DNA from: Opisthocomus hoazin
Taxonomy: Eukaryota; Chordata; Aves; Opisthocomiformes; Opisthocomidae
Direction of reading: 5' to 3'
Assembly (NCBI RefSeq): GCF_030867145.1
Contig: NC_134443.1
Coordinates: forward strand, 2,852,001-2,916,000
DNA length: 64,000 nucleotides
The translations under genes and the position numbers were made by a program. This document shows positions 34,460-45,849 of the stretch, piece by piece. Numbering within the stretch: position 1 is the first letter of the stretch; every line of letters starts with the position of its first letter. The notes under the pieces were generated by a model, which saw nothing but the letters and a program-made list of their open reading frames with translations, did no database searches and was not told the DNA's origin.

Positions 34460-37400
34460 TGAAGTTCATTAAGTCTTCATCTCAGCACTTCCTTGTGCAT
34501 CCACCTCTCAGATGGGGAGGGCAGGCACCAGCTGCACCGAGTGCGTGGTCCTGCCAGAGCCATGGGGTAAAGGTTTGCCTAAAAAACCCATAAAAAAAGC
34601 TTCTGATCATGATGTAGTGAGTGGGAAGAGCTGTATTGCTCAATGTCTGGCCCAAGCTGAGAGGGCTGGACTGGTGGGCTAGGAGGGCACTATTGACCAG
34701 AAGACCAGTGCAAGACACTGCCTGAGCTCGGGTGGAGTTTAGCCATGAGCTGCACCACACTGCAGCTGTGTTCGAGGTTTTTCTCCTGGCAGAGGAAGTT
34801 TTCTGCACAGACTGGGAAGAGCACAGCCAGCCCAGCTCAGGGAAGTACCTCCTGTTTTGCCCATCCTCATCCAGCTTTTTCCCCTTGGCCATGCCAAGTG
34901 CATCCACTGGATGCAGAATCAGCCATGAGCAGGAAAAACGCATTAATACCCATGACAACAGTGGTTCACAACAGACCCCAGCCTTTACCATGATAACAAT
35001 CCAGGGCGCTTTTAGGGAAAAAAAGACACACAGAGGTCACTATCTGTGTATATATAGCTTCTAGTCCATGGAAAATTCTGAGATTTAAAATTTTCTTCCT
35101 AAAACTCAATGAAATCTCAAAATTCAGAGGTTTCCCACACAGCCAAGCCATCTGGAACACTCCCTTCCAACCATGTTGAATCACTTGCTACCCGGCCAAG
35201 ATGAAACGCCCAGATGGTTTCCATCTTGGAGCTTTCCACCAGTAAAATATTCTCCTCAAAATCCTGACAGCCTCCAGCAGTGCACAAGGGTCTTGTCCCT
35301 GGTTGAGCCCTCTGGGAGATGCCTTGCAGCACAACCAAGCCAGTTTCTGAGTGCCAAACATGCTGTGATCCAGCCCTTTTCCTCACCGAACGCTCGGATA
35401 CAACCACCCCACGGGGTCGAGCGGGCAGCTGCCCCAGCGCAAGAGCAACACCTTGCATGTTGCAGCACAGGCAGGAAGGGCAAGTGCAATGACCAGATCC
35501 AGCTCTGCAACCTGCCATAGCTCCAGGAGGGCTCGAGGAGGGTCCAGCACCCCGGAGCAGTCGCACCATGCCTGTGCCAGCAGCAGAGCTGGCTCTCAGC
35601 TCCCGTTGGGCTGGACCAAGATGGTGCCTACCAAGCAGCTGAGTTTGTAGCTGTTTGATATGGCTGAGATTGATGAATGCTTTTGGCTCGAGCTAAAGGA
35701 CTGGGAAATCCTTTGCCCTGTGGCTCCAGAATGGGAAAACCTGTAAGCAGCTTCCTGCTTGCGCAAGGCCACAGCTGAAGCATCGCTGGTCTGATGCTGC
35801 TCAAAGGTGCTCAGGAGCCAGGGCTTGGAGTGCATCCCCTCATTTCCCCAAGCTAAAACCACATCTAGGAACCAGAACATGTCTCTTACCCTGATCCCGG
35901 GCTAAAACCTGCTGCGAAACACAGCAAACCACACAGTGATGAACCCTGCCATGCCTTCTTCCCGCATCAGCCACCCGCTTGCTCGTAAAAGTCTATTTTG
36001 AAAGAGTTTTGCAACCGCTGTCAGGCATGGGCTGCCCTGACAGGGCTCAGCTCCTCAGGGCACAACCAGCTCCTGTCACTTCAGACCAGGTCTTTCACTC
36101 GCCGTGGCTATCGGGCTGCTTCCCGCTCCTTCCTTGCTCAACCCTGGTGACCTTGGGGCCAGAGTTGCAGCTCGCTGCAGCCACTTTACAGGCATGGCTG
36201 GATGGGGATGCTGCTGCTGCAAGGAAACCTGCAGAGCCAGGCAAAAAGTTGTGCTAGCACTTGTTCCTGTGACCCTAAGAGATACCCAGGCTGCCTGGTC
36301 ACCTGAATGACTGCACTGGCATTTAAGAACCAGACACCTGGTGTCTCATCCCTGCTGCCTGGTGGGCACATCCGAGGGTCTAGTCACCATCCCTCTCTGG
36401 AAATCCCTGGCCCTTCCCACACCCTGTAACCTGTCCTTGCTCTTCCCCACTTTCAAGACGATAAAATGACCAAAGACACGGTTTCCTGAAGTTGCTACAA
36501 AGTTCTGCAACTGAGCGGATGGTCCCTGATGCTCAGTTGTGAAACGCCCCAGCCCTTCTCCAGCTGTTTGGTTCTTCAGAGCACTCCTGTTGTGAAACAC
36601 AGCGCACCCTGAATGGTGAGGGCTGGGGTCCGGGTGGCCACTGCCCGTGGACCAGGGCTGCATCCCCGAGCAGCTCCCTGCAAGATGCTGCCCCATGTCA
36701 GCTCATCTGGAGCTCCCAGAGCGTGCCTGAGGCCTGCCCATGGCCCCGCGTTGGCCTCCACTTTGTGTCCGAGATTAGTATCATGTCTGGCAGGTTAAAC
36801 TAAGCCCCAAACAAGTCATCAGGCAGAGAATTTTAATAAAGCAGCACTGGAAAATCTTGTTTTGCTCCTGATCCCAGCAGCTCTGAGTCACAGCGCCTGC
36901 GCTGGGTCTCTGTGACACTGAGAAACAATGACAAAAAGCAGCTACAAAGTGAGGACACAGTCCTAAGAAGTAAAAATACACCTCAGCCACACCTGGTCTC
37001 CACAGCTCAGAGCATACCTTGGGTGGGGAGAAACCACCCTTGGCACAGGCAGCTGCTGATCTGAGGAGCTGAAAGTTGAAGTTCCTGGAGTCCCAGCAGC
37101 TGGGAACCTGCCCTGTATTATTGTCCTTCCACGAAGAGCGGCTTGCTGCAGGTAAGGGATGGTTCCCCAGTGCTGGGGCACTGCCCGCAGCACCAGCTCT
37201 GTCCCTGTGTCACACAGACAGCCCTGGCCATGCTGTCAGGGCTGGGCTGCATAAAACAGTGGGATGCTTTTGGAGCACAGGGCCACATAGTGCTTGCAGG
37301 CACCAGGTCTGCAAGGATGGGGATGCTATGGGGCCAAGCAGTGCTGGCTCACTGGAGAAGTGAAGGCATGATGCTGTGGGTCCTCTTTGCCTCGTGGCAT

Positions 37401-37720
37401 GAAAAGACACCCCTGGAGAGGAATGAAACAGGTCACATCGAAGAAGCCAAGGGGAGCGGACTTCTGTTGAGAGTGGATGGAGAATTACAGCCCAAATAGC
37501 CAGGTGGAGGGGACCCAGCTGCAGGGACATGGCCATGCCCTGGCTACCTCCCTGCCACCCAACCAGAGTACGACACACCAACCTTGCGGGAAAAGCCGCA
37601 GAGACCCCTTTTAAGCAACTACCCCAGAGCCTTAAGCAATGCTGAAGTATGTCATGAAGATCGACTGGAATTGGATGAAACGGAGACATTTCACAACCGG
37701 TGGAGTGGCGCAGGCAGATT
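34460..37720. other. Intergenic, no gene seen
   Basis: About 3.2 kb. A TATATATA-type stretch near 35047-35056 and an isolated AATAAA (36835-36840) could not be tied to exons. No S100-like half was found on either strand. Confidence 0.45.
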
Positions 37721-37727
37721 GCTGGGC

Positions 37728-37802
37728 TATAAGAGATGCCACACTTGAGACCAGCCCTGCTCCAGCCTGAGTGGATCTCGCTACTTCGTCAAGATGAGCA
37801 AG
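37728..37802 (+). promoter_or_regulatory. MRP126-like promoter and exon 1
   Basis: TATAAG at 37728-37733. Exon 1 ends at 37802 with ATGAGCAAG and the GC-type donor AAG|GCAAGT, so unlike the neighbouring S100 genes it carries the start codon. Confidence 0.7.
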
Positions 37803-39406
37803 GCAAGTTCAGCAGTGACTTGGGCATTTAAGGTCTCCATGTTCTTTTCCAGGTGCCGGTTGGGCCATCATAGGTGCAAGGACCCTTGGAGACCCTCTTC
37901 TTGCCATATGAGCTACCATCAGTTGCTGGAAGAGGATAACCATCTTCGCTCAAGCTCATCTGAGCACAACCTAAAAGGAGAAAGGTCTCCTCCTGAAGAG
38001 GCTCCCCACAGCACAACCGGACCACCAAAGGGGCTCCTGGACATCAGATCTCATACTCTATCTCCACAGAGGTTTTTGCAGTGCCACCAGCTATTTTGGG
38101 AGCCTGGCTGCAACAGTGCTTGACTTGCAGAAGGCACTTTTTGGAGGGCAAATCATCTCTTGGCTATTATCTGTAGTTGCACATCCCAGAGTAGAAGCAG
38201 GCAAAGGCTGCAACCCTCTTAAGTCTCCTTTGGCTTGCAGATGAGAGCAAACTCAAAACAGCTCAATCTTATCCCCCTGAAAGAATGACTGAACAAAGCC
38301 AGCTGCGTCCTCATCTGGTCTGAAGCAGATGGCTGTACCAGAGCCTTGCTGGTTTACATCAGACTTCCCCATCTATTGTGGCTCCTGACATTACTCCGTG
38401 TAACCATTTCTCTTCCAGACTTCCCAGATCCAGGGACCGCTCTCCGAGCTGGAGAAGGCCATGGATGTCATCATCGATGTCTTCCACCAGTACTCGAGAC
38501 AGGAGGGGGACAGAGACACCCTGACCAAGAAGGAGCTGAAGCTCCTGATTGAGAAGCAGCTTGTGAACTACCTCAAGGTGAGTGGAGTTGCTTGTGACCC
38601 ACATGGGGCAGAAGCTGGGCTGGACCCCATTGCCTGAATACCCCCAGGGACTGGATGCACTCCCTTCCCATTCTCCTTTCCTGCCCCAACACCTTCTGCC
38701 CAACTGCCGCTTTCCAAACATGCTCCATAAAGGCAGATGAAGAAAACCCTCCCCGGTCTGGGTAAACCTCCAGCCAGAGATTTAGCCTCATCACCTTACC
38801 TGCAAAAATCAGGATCATGTTGCCCAAGCGCTCCTCTGTCATCTAGGAGCAAAGATGTCAGAAATCTCAGCCAAAAAGCCCATTTTTTGTAACTCACTTT
38901 ACTGAAGCAGAAGGTAAAGTGTTTTTAATCCGACATATTAAAGGAGAGGTTTGTGACTGCAGAACACTGCTGCGTTCATCAGTCTGCACGTTGCACGGTG
39001 TCCTGCCAGTGGTGCGAGCCTGTGGCTCCCCGATTGCTTCATCACCGTGGGTGAATCATTGCTGTACCCAAAGCAGTGGGTGATGATGGCAAGAGGACGG
39101 ACCCATGCACAAGGCCAGGCTGTTGGGGACCTGGCAGCTGTGAGGGTCCCGGAGAGGCGAGGGGGGAGCTTCAGCTGTGGATGACCGGGCTTTGCCCTCA
39201 TCCTGTCCCTTCCTTTGCAGCACGTGAAAAACAAGGCTACCATTGACGAAATCATGAAGGACCTGGATATCAACAAGGACGCGCAGATCAGCTTCTGCGA
39301 GATGATGTTGCTGGTCACCCGTGTGACCATTGCCACCCACGAACGCCTCCATGACATCGAGGACCAGCAGCAACAGCAGCACAAGCACCAGCACCACCAC
39401 CACTGA
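37794..39406 (+). CDS. S100A9: MRP126 / S100A9-like calgranulin
   Basis: Three coding exons, 37794-37802, 38419-38577 and 39221-39406, join in phase 0 and give 117 residues. Exon 1 supplies MSK; chicken MRP126, as I recall it, also starts MSK. The body has LSELEKAMDVIIDVFHQYSR, then TLTKKELKLLIEKQL, EF-hand II DINKDAQISFCE and a tail of Gln and His ending QHKHQHHHH. Metal ligands are His26 and Asp36, then His96 and His100. MRP126 is the myeloid calgranulin of chicken. Binding of Zn/Mn and a role in neutrophil (heterophil) defence are inferred from the family. Intron 1 uses a GC donor (AAG|GCAAGT), which matches the strong consensus that GC-AG introns need. AATAAA is at 39531-39536. Confidence 0.9.
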
Positions 39407-39530
39407 GCTGGGCTGTGGTCCCCAGCCGAAGGCACCCAGGCAGTGCTCACAGCTCCCGGCTTTCTCCCCTCCATCCCTCCCTGCCCACCTCCCTCCTTCC
39501 CTTCCTTCAAGTCTGATGGTTTTGCTGCCA

Positions 39531-39536
39531 AATAAA
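39531..39536 (+). terminator. S100A9: Polyadenylation signal, MRP126-like gene
   Basis: AATAAA about 125 bp after the stop. Confidence 0.85.
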
Positions 39537-39544
39537 GATTTGCC

Positions 39545-42500
39545 TTAAGGCTGTCAAACCTCTCCCGTGTGTCTGCGTGGGTTTTCCTCGAGGCAAGTCC
39601 TGCACCTTGCTCTCTCATCATAGCTTTAAACCAGGCAAACTCAGCTTGGAGACAGGCTGCAGGTTCTCAGGGGCGAGGTGGGTGCGGGGGGAGAGCGGGG
39701 TTCATTGCAGTGGGGCAGGTGTTTACACTTTTAACTAGAACAAAAGCCTGTCTTGGCCTGACAACACTCTGCATGTCTCCTAGGACTGAGCTGTAGGCAA
39801 GATCTGGAAGGAAGGATGGGGAGGGATGAGCACTTCTGCAGCAGCACCCTTTTTAGGGCACTTCTCCACAGGGCCCTGGCATGGGGCTGGGTGAGTTTAT
39901 CAGTGCTACAGCCAGCAGCAAGGTCTGACCACTGGGTTTTGTGTGGACAAGAACTGAGAATAACCCCAACTTCTCACTCGGAGCATCCGAAGTTTGCACC
40001 GAGAAGGTGCCCATGACCAATAGCTGCTTCCCGGAGTGGGTGGCTGGAAATGCCTACCATGCTGCTGAGCACCCTGCCACCATTTAGAGACTGGCTACTG
40101 ATTTGCAAGTGCCTTTTACAAGAGAAAAAGGAACAGTTGTGATTTCCTAAGGGTGAGCCAAAGCCCTGAAATCGCCCTGCTCTGTGAAGGAACCTGCCAC
40201 GAGCTTCCCCAAACCAGCAGCGCTGAAGCAAGCCCCTGGGTAACACAAGACTGCCGCAAGTTTGCTTCACCGCTGCTGCCCAGGTTGCTTCAGCTTCCTT
40301 TGGAGTCAGTTTTGACATCTGAATTGTCAAACACCTTCTTAGGAGCTAAAATCTGCTGCAGGGACCAGAGTCCACTCAGCTCTGAGCCTGCACAGGGTGG
40401 CAGATCCCCTCTGGAGCTAGATCCTGCACCCAACACGCAATCCTGCACCCCAACATGGGTCATGCACCCCATCCTACAGCACTTCAGGGTCTCTGGAGCA
40501 GGTAAGAGCCCCACACCCGGGAGAAAGAGCAGAGTTGGTTCGTTGTCACCACCCTGCCAGGGCAGAACCACATCACCTCCAAGAACCCAGTGGTCCCCAG
40601 GGATGGGCAGCTTTTGGGACAAGCACGGTTTGGGTCCCATGTGCAACAGGTCAGCTTTCCAGGAGCTCAGCACCCTGCTGATGGGTTGTCAGCCCTTCTC
40701 TGCAGCAGAGAGGTCTCCCTATGCAGGGGCCAAGCACACAAATCTGGGTGCTGGGGGCACCCGCAAACCATCCTGGGACCTTCACCCAGGATCTGGGCAG
40801 GAACCAGCCTCGAAGCTTGCAGGTCTGAAGCAATAGGATATTTGCCAACACAGCAGGACTTCACTCTCCCCTGAAACCCAGGGTGCAGGACTCCTGTTGT
40901 GTCACCCGCCGGGGCTGTTGACCCATCACATAGAAGGTGGCAAAGAATTGTCCACCGCAGACCCCGAGTGTAGCAGGGAGAGGACACAGATGCAGGGCTA
41001 CGAGCACACAGATGCGATTGCCAGGTCCTCACGTCACAGCAGAGCAGTCCCCAAGCCCACACGCATCCTTTCACCCCAACAGAACTCGCAGGTCCCAAAC
41101 AGAGGAGAAGCCAAAGCAATGCAAGAAGGTGCTGGATACACCCCAGCCGTGCTGCATCCTGTGCCACAGAGGGGTGCTCGGTCAGGCCGGTGGGCAAGGT
41201 GCTCTGCTGCCCATTTGGGGATGAGGATGTCATCTGGGTTCCTCCAGCCTTGCTGCCCCAAGAGCAGCTCTCCAGCAGCACGAAGCAGCAGGGCTGGCAG
41301 CCCCCAGCTGCCTTCACCCCCAGGTTCTAAGGCAGGATGGGACCTTTGGAAGCTGAGGACCAGGCAGTCTGCGACAGGTTCCTGCTGCCACCTGGTGGCA
41401 CGTGCCACCGAGGATGCTGGGCTGGCCACCAGCCCCGGAGCAGCCCGGGGAACCCCACAGTCCTGCCCTGCTCCCCAGGGTTGCAGCCTGGCCCATCGCT
41501 CACAGCCAGACCCCCACTCACGACCCACTGCTCACCACCTCCCCTATTTCCACACCACCAGTGCTGTTTGCAAGAAGTAGGATTATTCTGACTTGGGTGC
41601 CAGGAACAAAAACTGAATTTTTGGGCTCAGCTGGCAGCGCCAGGATGTGCACCAATCTGCAAACACCGAACCTCCTCTCCCCTAGTACCTCTGCTTAAGC
41701 CACCACACGCTTTTGCTGGTAAAAGCTCCTTTCTTTCTCAGCACTGCCACATCAGCTCTGCTTACCTGTGTCCTTCGGGGAGCAGGAGAAGGGAAAAGCA
41801 CCACAGCTCCTCCAGGGTATGGCTCAAAGCAGCAGGAAAACGATGGATGCAGATAAATCCTAAACTCACCTCCTTTCCCTGTGCAGGGGGAGTTTCTCCC
41901 CACATCCTTCTCCCTGAGATTTCCCCCAACACGTTTGCACCCTGTCGAGGGTCCCAGCCTAAGGACTACGTCTTCCCATCTGCTACCCTGTCCTGAGCCT
42001 TGGGGTGGCCCTGCCAGCTCCTCACGCTGCTGACCTCCTCCCAGTGCTCCCAGGCTGGAGAAAAGAGGCTGAAGCCTCCAGGGCTGGGTTTTATGAACAA
42101 CTCTGCAACGAGGGGATGCGATCCAGCTGGGGCTGAGCTGTGCCTCCCAGCTGGGACCCAGCCCAGCCCCAGCTTCACCATCCTGCCTGGTCCCCCTGCC
42201 CACCACGGACCCTCCCCACCCACCGAAGACCTCCTCCACCTGCTGCAGACCCCCTTCATCCCCAACAGACCCCTCCACACAGGGTCCGCAGAGGAAGGGT
42301 TGTGCAATACCCAGTGCTGTGGCAATTGGGGACTTTGATGCACCGTGCGCATTGACGTGCTGATAGGGATGAGCCACAGTGGGGTGAAACTGGTTATTCC
42401 TGGGGTGCTGGTGAGGCCCATGGCCAGGAACTGACCCACCGTTGTGGGTAAACCCATGCGCAGAGCCCAGCAAAGCCAGCCTGACGCCGCTGCGGACGGG

Positions 42501-44600
42501 GACGTGCCGCTGTGGGATGGCACCGTGGTGGCAGCAGGCTCGGAGGGAGTAGCCGGCGGAAGGAACTGGCTCAGAGTGATTCAGAGCAATTTTCTCCCTA
42601 ATTCCCCCCATTCCCTGGGCGGACGTGTGCTAATCGAGGTGGCAGCAGCAGAGGGAGGAGTACAGCGGTTGTAGGTGCCATTGCCATGCGTTGCCATCCC
42701 ACTCTCCTCCGCAAACGCTTCCTGCCCGGTGCGGTGGCTTCCGCACCACCATGCCTGGTCACCCCCCACCATCCCTGGTCCTGGGGTCCTTCCCACGCCT
42801 GGACATGAACCATCCCCATGGCAGAGTGATGCTCTTCCAAGACCGTTCGTACAGAGATAGGCAGCTGCCAACATAAAGCCTTAAACCCTGAGCACTTGGC
42901 CATCGGCGGGACTCCAGCCCGTAAGAAAACACTCCTTTGCCTGTGTCTCCATCAAGGGCATGGCCGGGAGCAGCAGGTGCTCCAGCTCATGGGAGAGACA
43001 TCGTGGGGGTCGGTCTCTCTGCGGGAACTGTGCTAAGCAACGTGACAAGTATGTACCCCAAAAGACTGCGGGGTAAATAGTGAGGCCGTCCTTGCCCAGT
43101 TGCCCAGTCATCCCAAATACAGCCCTGAAGTGAGTCCTCCAGGGCTGGGGCTCTCCCAAAAGCTCCAGCTCCAGGGGACCATAAGCTGTGAAAGCAGCCC
43201 CTGGGCTGATCCAGCTTCTGTAGAAAGCATCCGTGTGCCAGGCAGCCCTTGCTGCAGAGAGCCTGCAGTGACTTGCTGCCTCTCGCCTCACAGTGCCAGG
43301 GTAAAATTTAGCTCCAGACCACGGTCTGCATCTCATTTACAACCCACTTAATTGCAGGGCTGTCTTGTGCCGCGCTGACGGTGTCAGCAGTTGTACGTGG
43401 GCGGCACAGGTTGGCTCCAGCAACCCGTCCTCTCCCAAATACGCTGCTACGAACCCAGCGCTGCCTGGGAAGGTTGATGCGGAGCGTGATCTCATCTGGC
43501 TTCGTACCGTATCTGGCGATCTTGGGACGGTGCCTGAGCCCTTAATGAAAGCTGGCACACCCTGCATAGCAGGGAGGGCTCGTTACACCCCCTTTCCAGG
43601 TGAGCAAACCTGGGGTCATTGACTTCTCGGAGACCACACAGAGAATCGGCCCGGAGCCAGGCGTCCTGCCCCGGCTGCCTCGCTGCAGCATCCCCACAGC
43701 CCCCGTGCCTGCTTCTTTCTCCGGGAGCCCTGGGGCAGCCCAACCCCATGCGCAGCTCGGTGTGCTCTGTCGGGGTTGCAATGCAGCCTGGCACCCAGGC
43801 CACGCTGCTGGGATGGGCGGTGGCTGTCCCAGTCCCATCGAGATGTGTAAGAAGTGACCTTCCCACGGGAGGGAGCTCACAACCCCGTTGGCCATGACCA
43901 CCCGGAGCTGGTGTCACCGGCCATCCCCACACTGCCATCACCCTTGGGAGCAGGCTGCCCTGTTCGAAAAGCAGCTCAGTGCTCTTTCTCCTTTCTCGCA
44001 GAAGAAACCACAGCTCTGCTGCCGTTGTCGAAGCCGGGCAAATGTGAATCCAGCCTGGGCTCGGTGGCAGGCTGTATGGGACATGTGGAACAGCCTCAAA
44101 TATAAGATTAAACCTACCTTTTCTACAGGAAGTTATTTTGTCTACGACATTTTCTAAGCTTTGGCATCACAACACCTGACAAACTCAAAAATCACCTCAG
44201 TGACAAAGAAAAAAAATGCTTTTGGAAGAAGCTAAAAGCAAACTTCCATATAGGAAGAGAACTTCTGGTTAGCTTTTGTTGTGATCCGAGGAGATGTCTC
44301 CAGTGCAAACCCCCGTGCGAAGCCCCGTGCTCCCTGCTCGGGTCCCTGAGCAATGCCTGTGGAGAGCAGGGCTGCACGCTGACCTACATACGTCTTTCCC
44401 AGGCGTGCTGGTAAACATCCTCCCCGGAGAAGGGTAATGAGGGAGGCTCCCTGGGAAGTGCAGCAATGCGGAGAGGCAGCCAGAGAACAGGACTGACCGG
44501 AAGAAATCCTTACCCTCCACCCACTCCCCGGCAGCCTGCAAGGAGCTTGCACGGAGCTGCTCCCACCAGTCCCATCCGCGCCCGTCGACTGGTCGATGCA
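39545..44600. other. 5-kb interval between the S100 block and the EDC
   Basis: I looked here for a peptidoglycan-recognition gene, which lies at this border in mammals, and saw no exon with its features. No S100-like exon or CR1 copy was recognised. Two good donors on the plus strand near 44601 (GCAG|GTGAGC) and 44610 (CAGG|GTGAGT) may end a non-coding first exon of EDKM. Confidence 0.4.
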
Positions 44601-45130
44601 GGTGAGCAGGGTGAGTCTCCCGCCGTTTCTTTTTGTACTTGAAATGAGCTTTTATCTTTTCAGGGTCATTTTGCAACTGGTTCTTCCCAGCAAGGCTCGG
44701 GGCAGCAGGGACTAAAGACACAAGCACAGGATTAGCTGCCCGGACTCCCTCCGCCCAGCCCCGAGCGCAGTGGATGTGTAGCCGCGGCACTTTCCTTAGC
44801 TGCAAGAGCTGATTCATTCAACCCGACAAGTGCCTGAGATGGCTACAGGGAGCTTCGTCCTTTTAATTTAAGTAGGGAGTGGGAAAGTGGAGAAATGAAG
44901 CGAAGGAAGGTGAAAGTCCCGAGAGCAGCCAGGGCGGTGGGCAGCCCAGCTTGCAGCATCCAGCAAAGGGAGGTTTCTTTTTACCCCTGGCAAAGAAATT
45001 TAGCAAGGCTGAAACAGAACTGAATATGTTTTGAGTTATTGGAAGGGAACACCGGGGTTTTCCTGCGAGCAGAGCTGCCCCTGCCAACTTGCTGTGTCCT
45101 CACACTTTGCTCCTCTCCAGGACCGGAGAC

Positions 45131-45849
45131 ATGTCTAAGCTCATTAAAGCCATCACTGACATGATGGAGAGTTACCAGGGCAATGCCAGGAAGGGAAAGA
45201 AATCCGAGCCGTTCAGTAGAAGTGAGTTCAAGAAGCTGATCCAGCAGGAGTTTGCTCCTGTCAAGGTAACTTTATGGGCTTGAGGGTACAAAGATGGGTG
45301 GGATAGGTGCTGGGGTGACATTTAGGGGTGGCCAGGGGTGATGAGGGGTCCTGCAACACTCACACCACATCCAGGGTTGGAATTGGATTTCCCCAGTCTT
45401 TGATTTTCCTGGGTTTGAGCATTGCGGACTTTTTCCTTGGGTTCATATTGCAAGGCAGCAAAGCTCCTGTGCACCCCTCCTGGTCCCACTGTCCGCATTT
45501 TCCTGCAGGGAAGGGGAGGTGGGGGGTGAGGAAGGGGTGCCTGGTCCTGCTGTGCCTCAATTTCCTCCCTGGGCAAATCCGGGTGTAATACCATGCTAAG
45601 AAACCTTTGCATCGGACTCCACGCAGCCTCCGCTGCCCGCTGCAACTATTCTCTTTGTTGCGCTCCCCTTGCAAGAAGGGGACCCATCCCTTGCTTCCCC
45701 ACCTTGCCCCTTTGGGAAGGTCTGATGGGCTCCTGTCCTCTCAGAGGTCACCCACCAGCAAGTACAGATACATCACCAGCCTGCCGGATTCGGACACCGA
45801 GCCCATGAACAAGAAGGAGCGGGGCTCTGCCAGACCCTGTGTGTATTGA
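45131..45849 (+). CDS. EDKM: EDKM, epidermal differentiation protein with KKLIQQ motif
   Basis: Coding exons 45131-45265 and 45745-45849 give 79 residues with a phase-0 junction; exon 2 starts at 45121. The first coding exon, MSKLIKAITDMMESYQGNAR through SRSEFKKLIQQEFAPVK, contains the KKLIQQ motif for which the sauropsid gene EDKM is named. It has the length, helix pattern and closing Lys-phase-0 border of an S100 exon 2, that is, EF-hand I only. The last exon has no EF-hand II; it is a short basic/polar tail ending RPCVY. It is therefore half an S100 with a new C-terminus, and Ca2+ binding is doubtful. In known birds EDKM belongs to the simple EDC genes expressed in epidermis. A donor at 45891 (CCAGGAG|GTAAGG) past the stop suggests a spliced 3' UTR. 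Confidence 0.85.

Noticed and set aside
35045-35058. TATATATA as a promoter between calgranulin-type gene 2 and the MRP126-like gene
   Set aside because: No S100-like exon follows on either strand.
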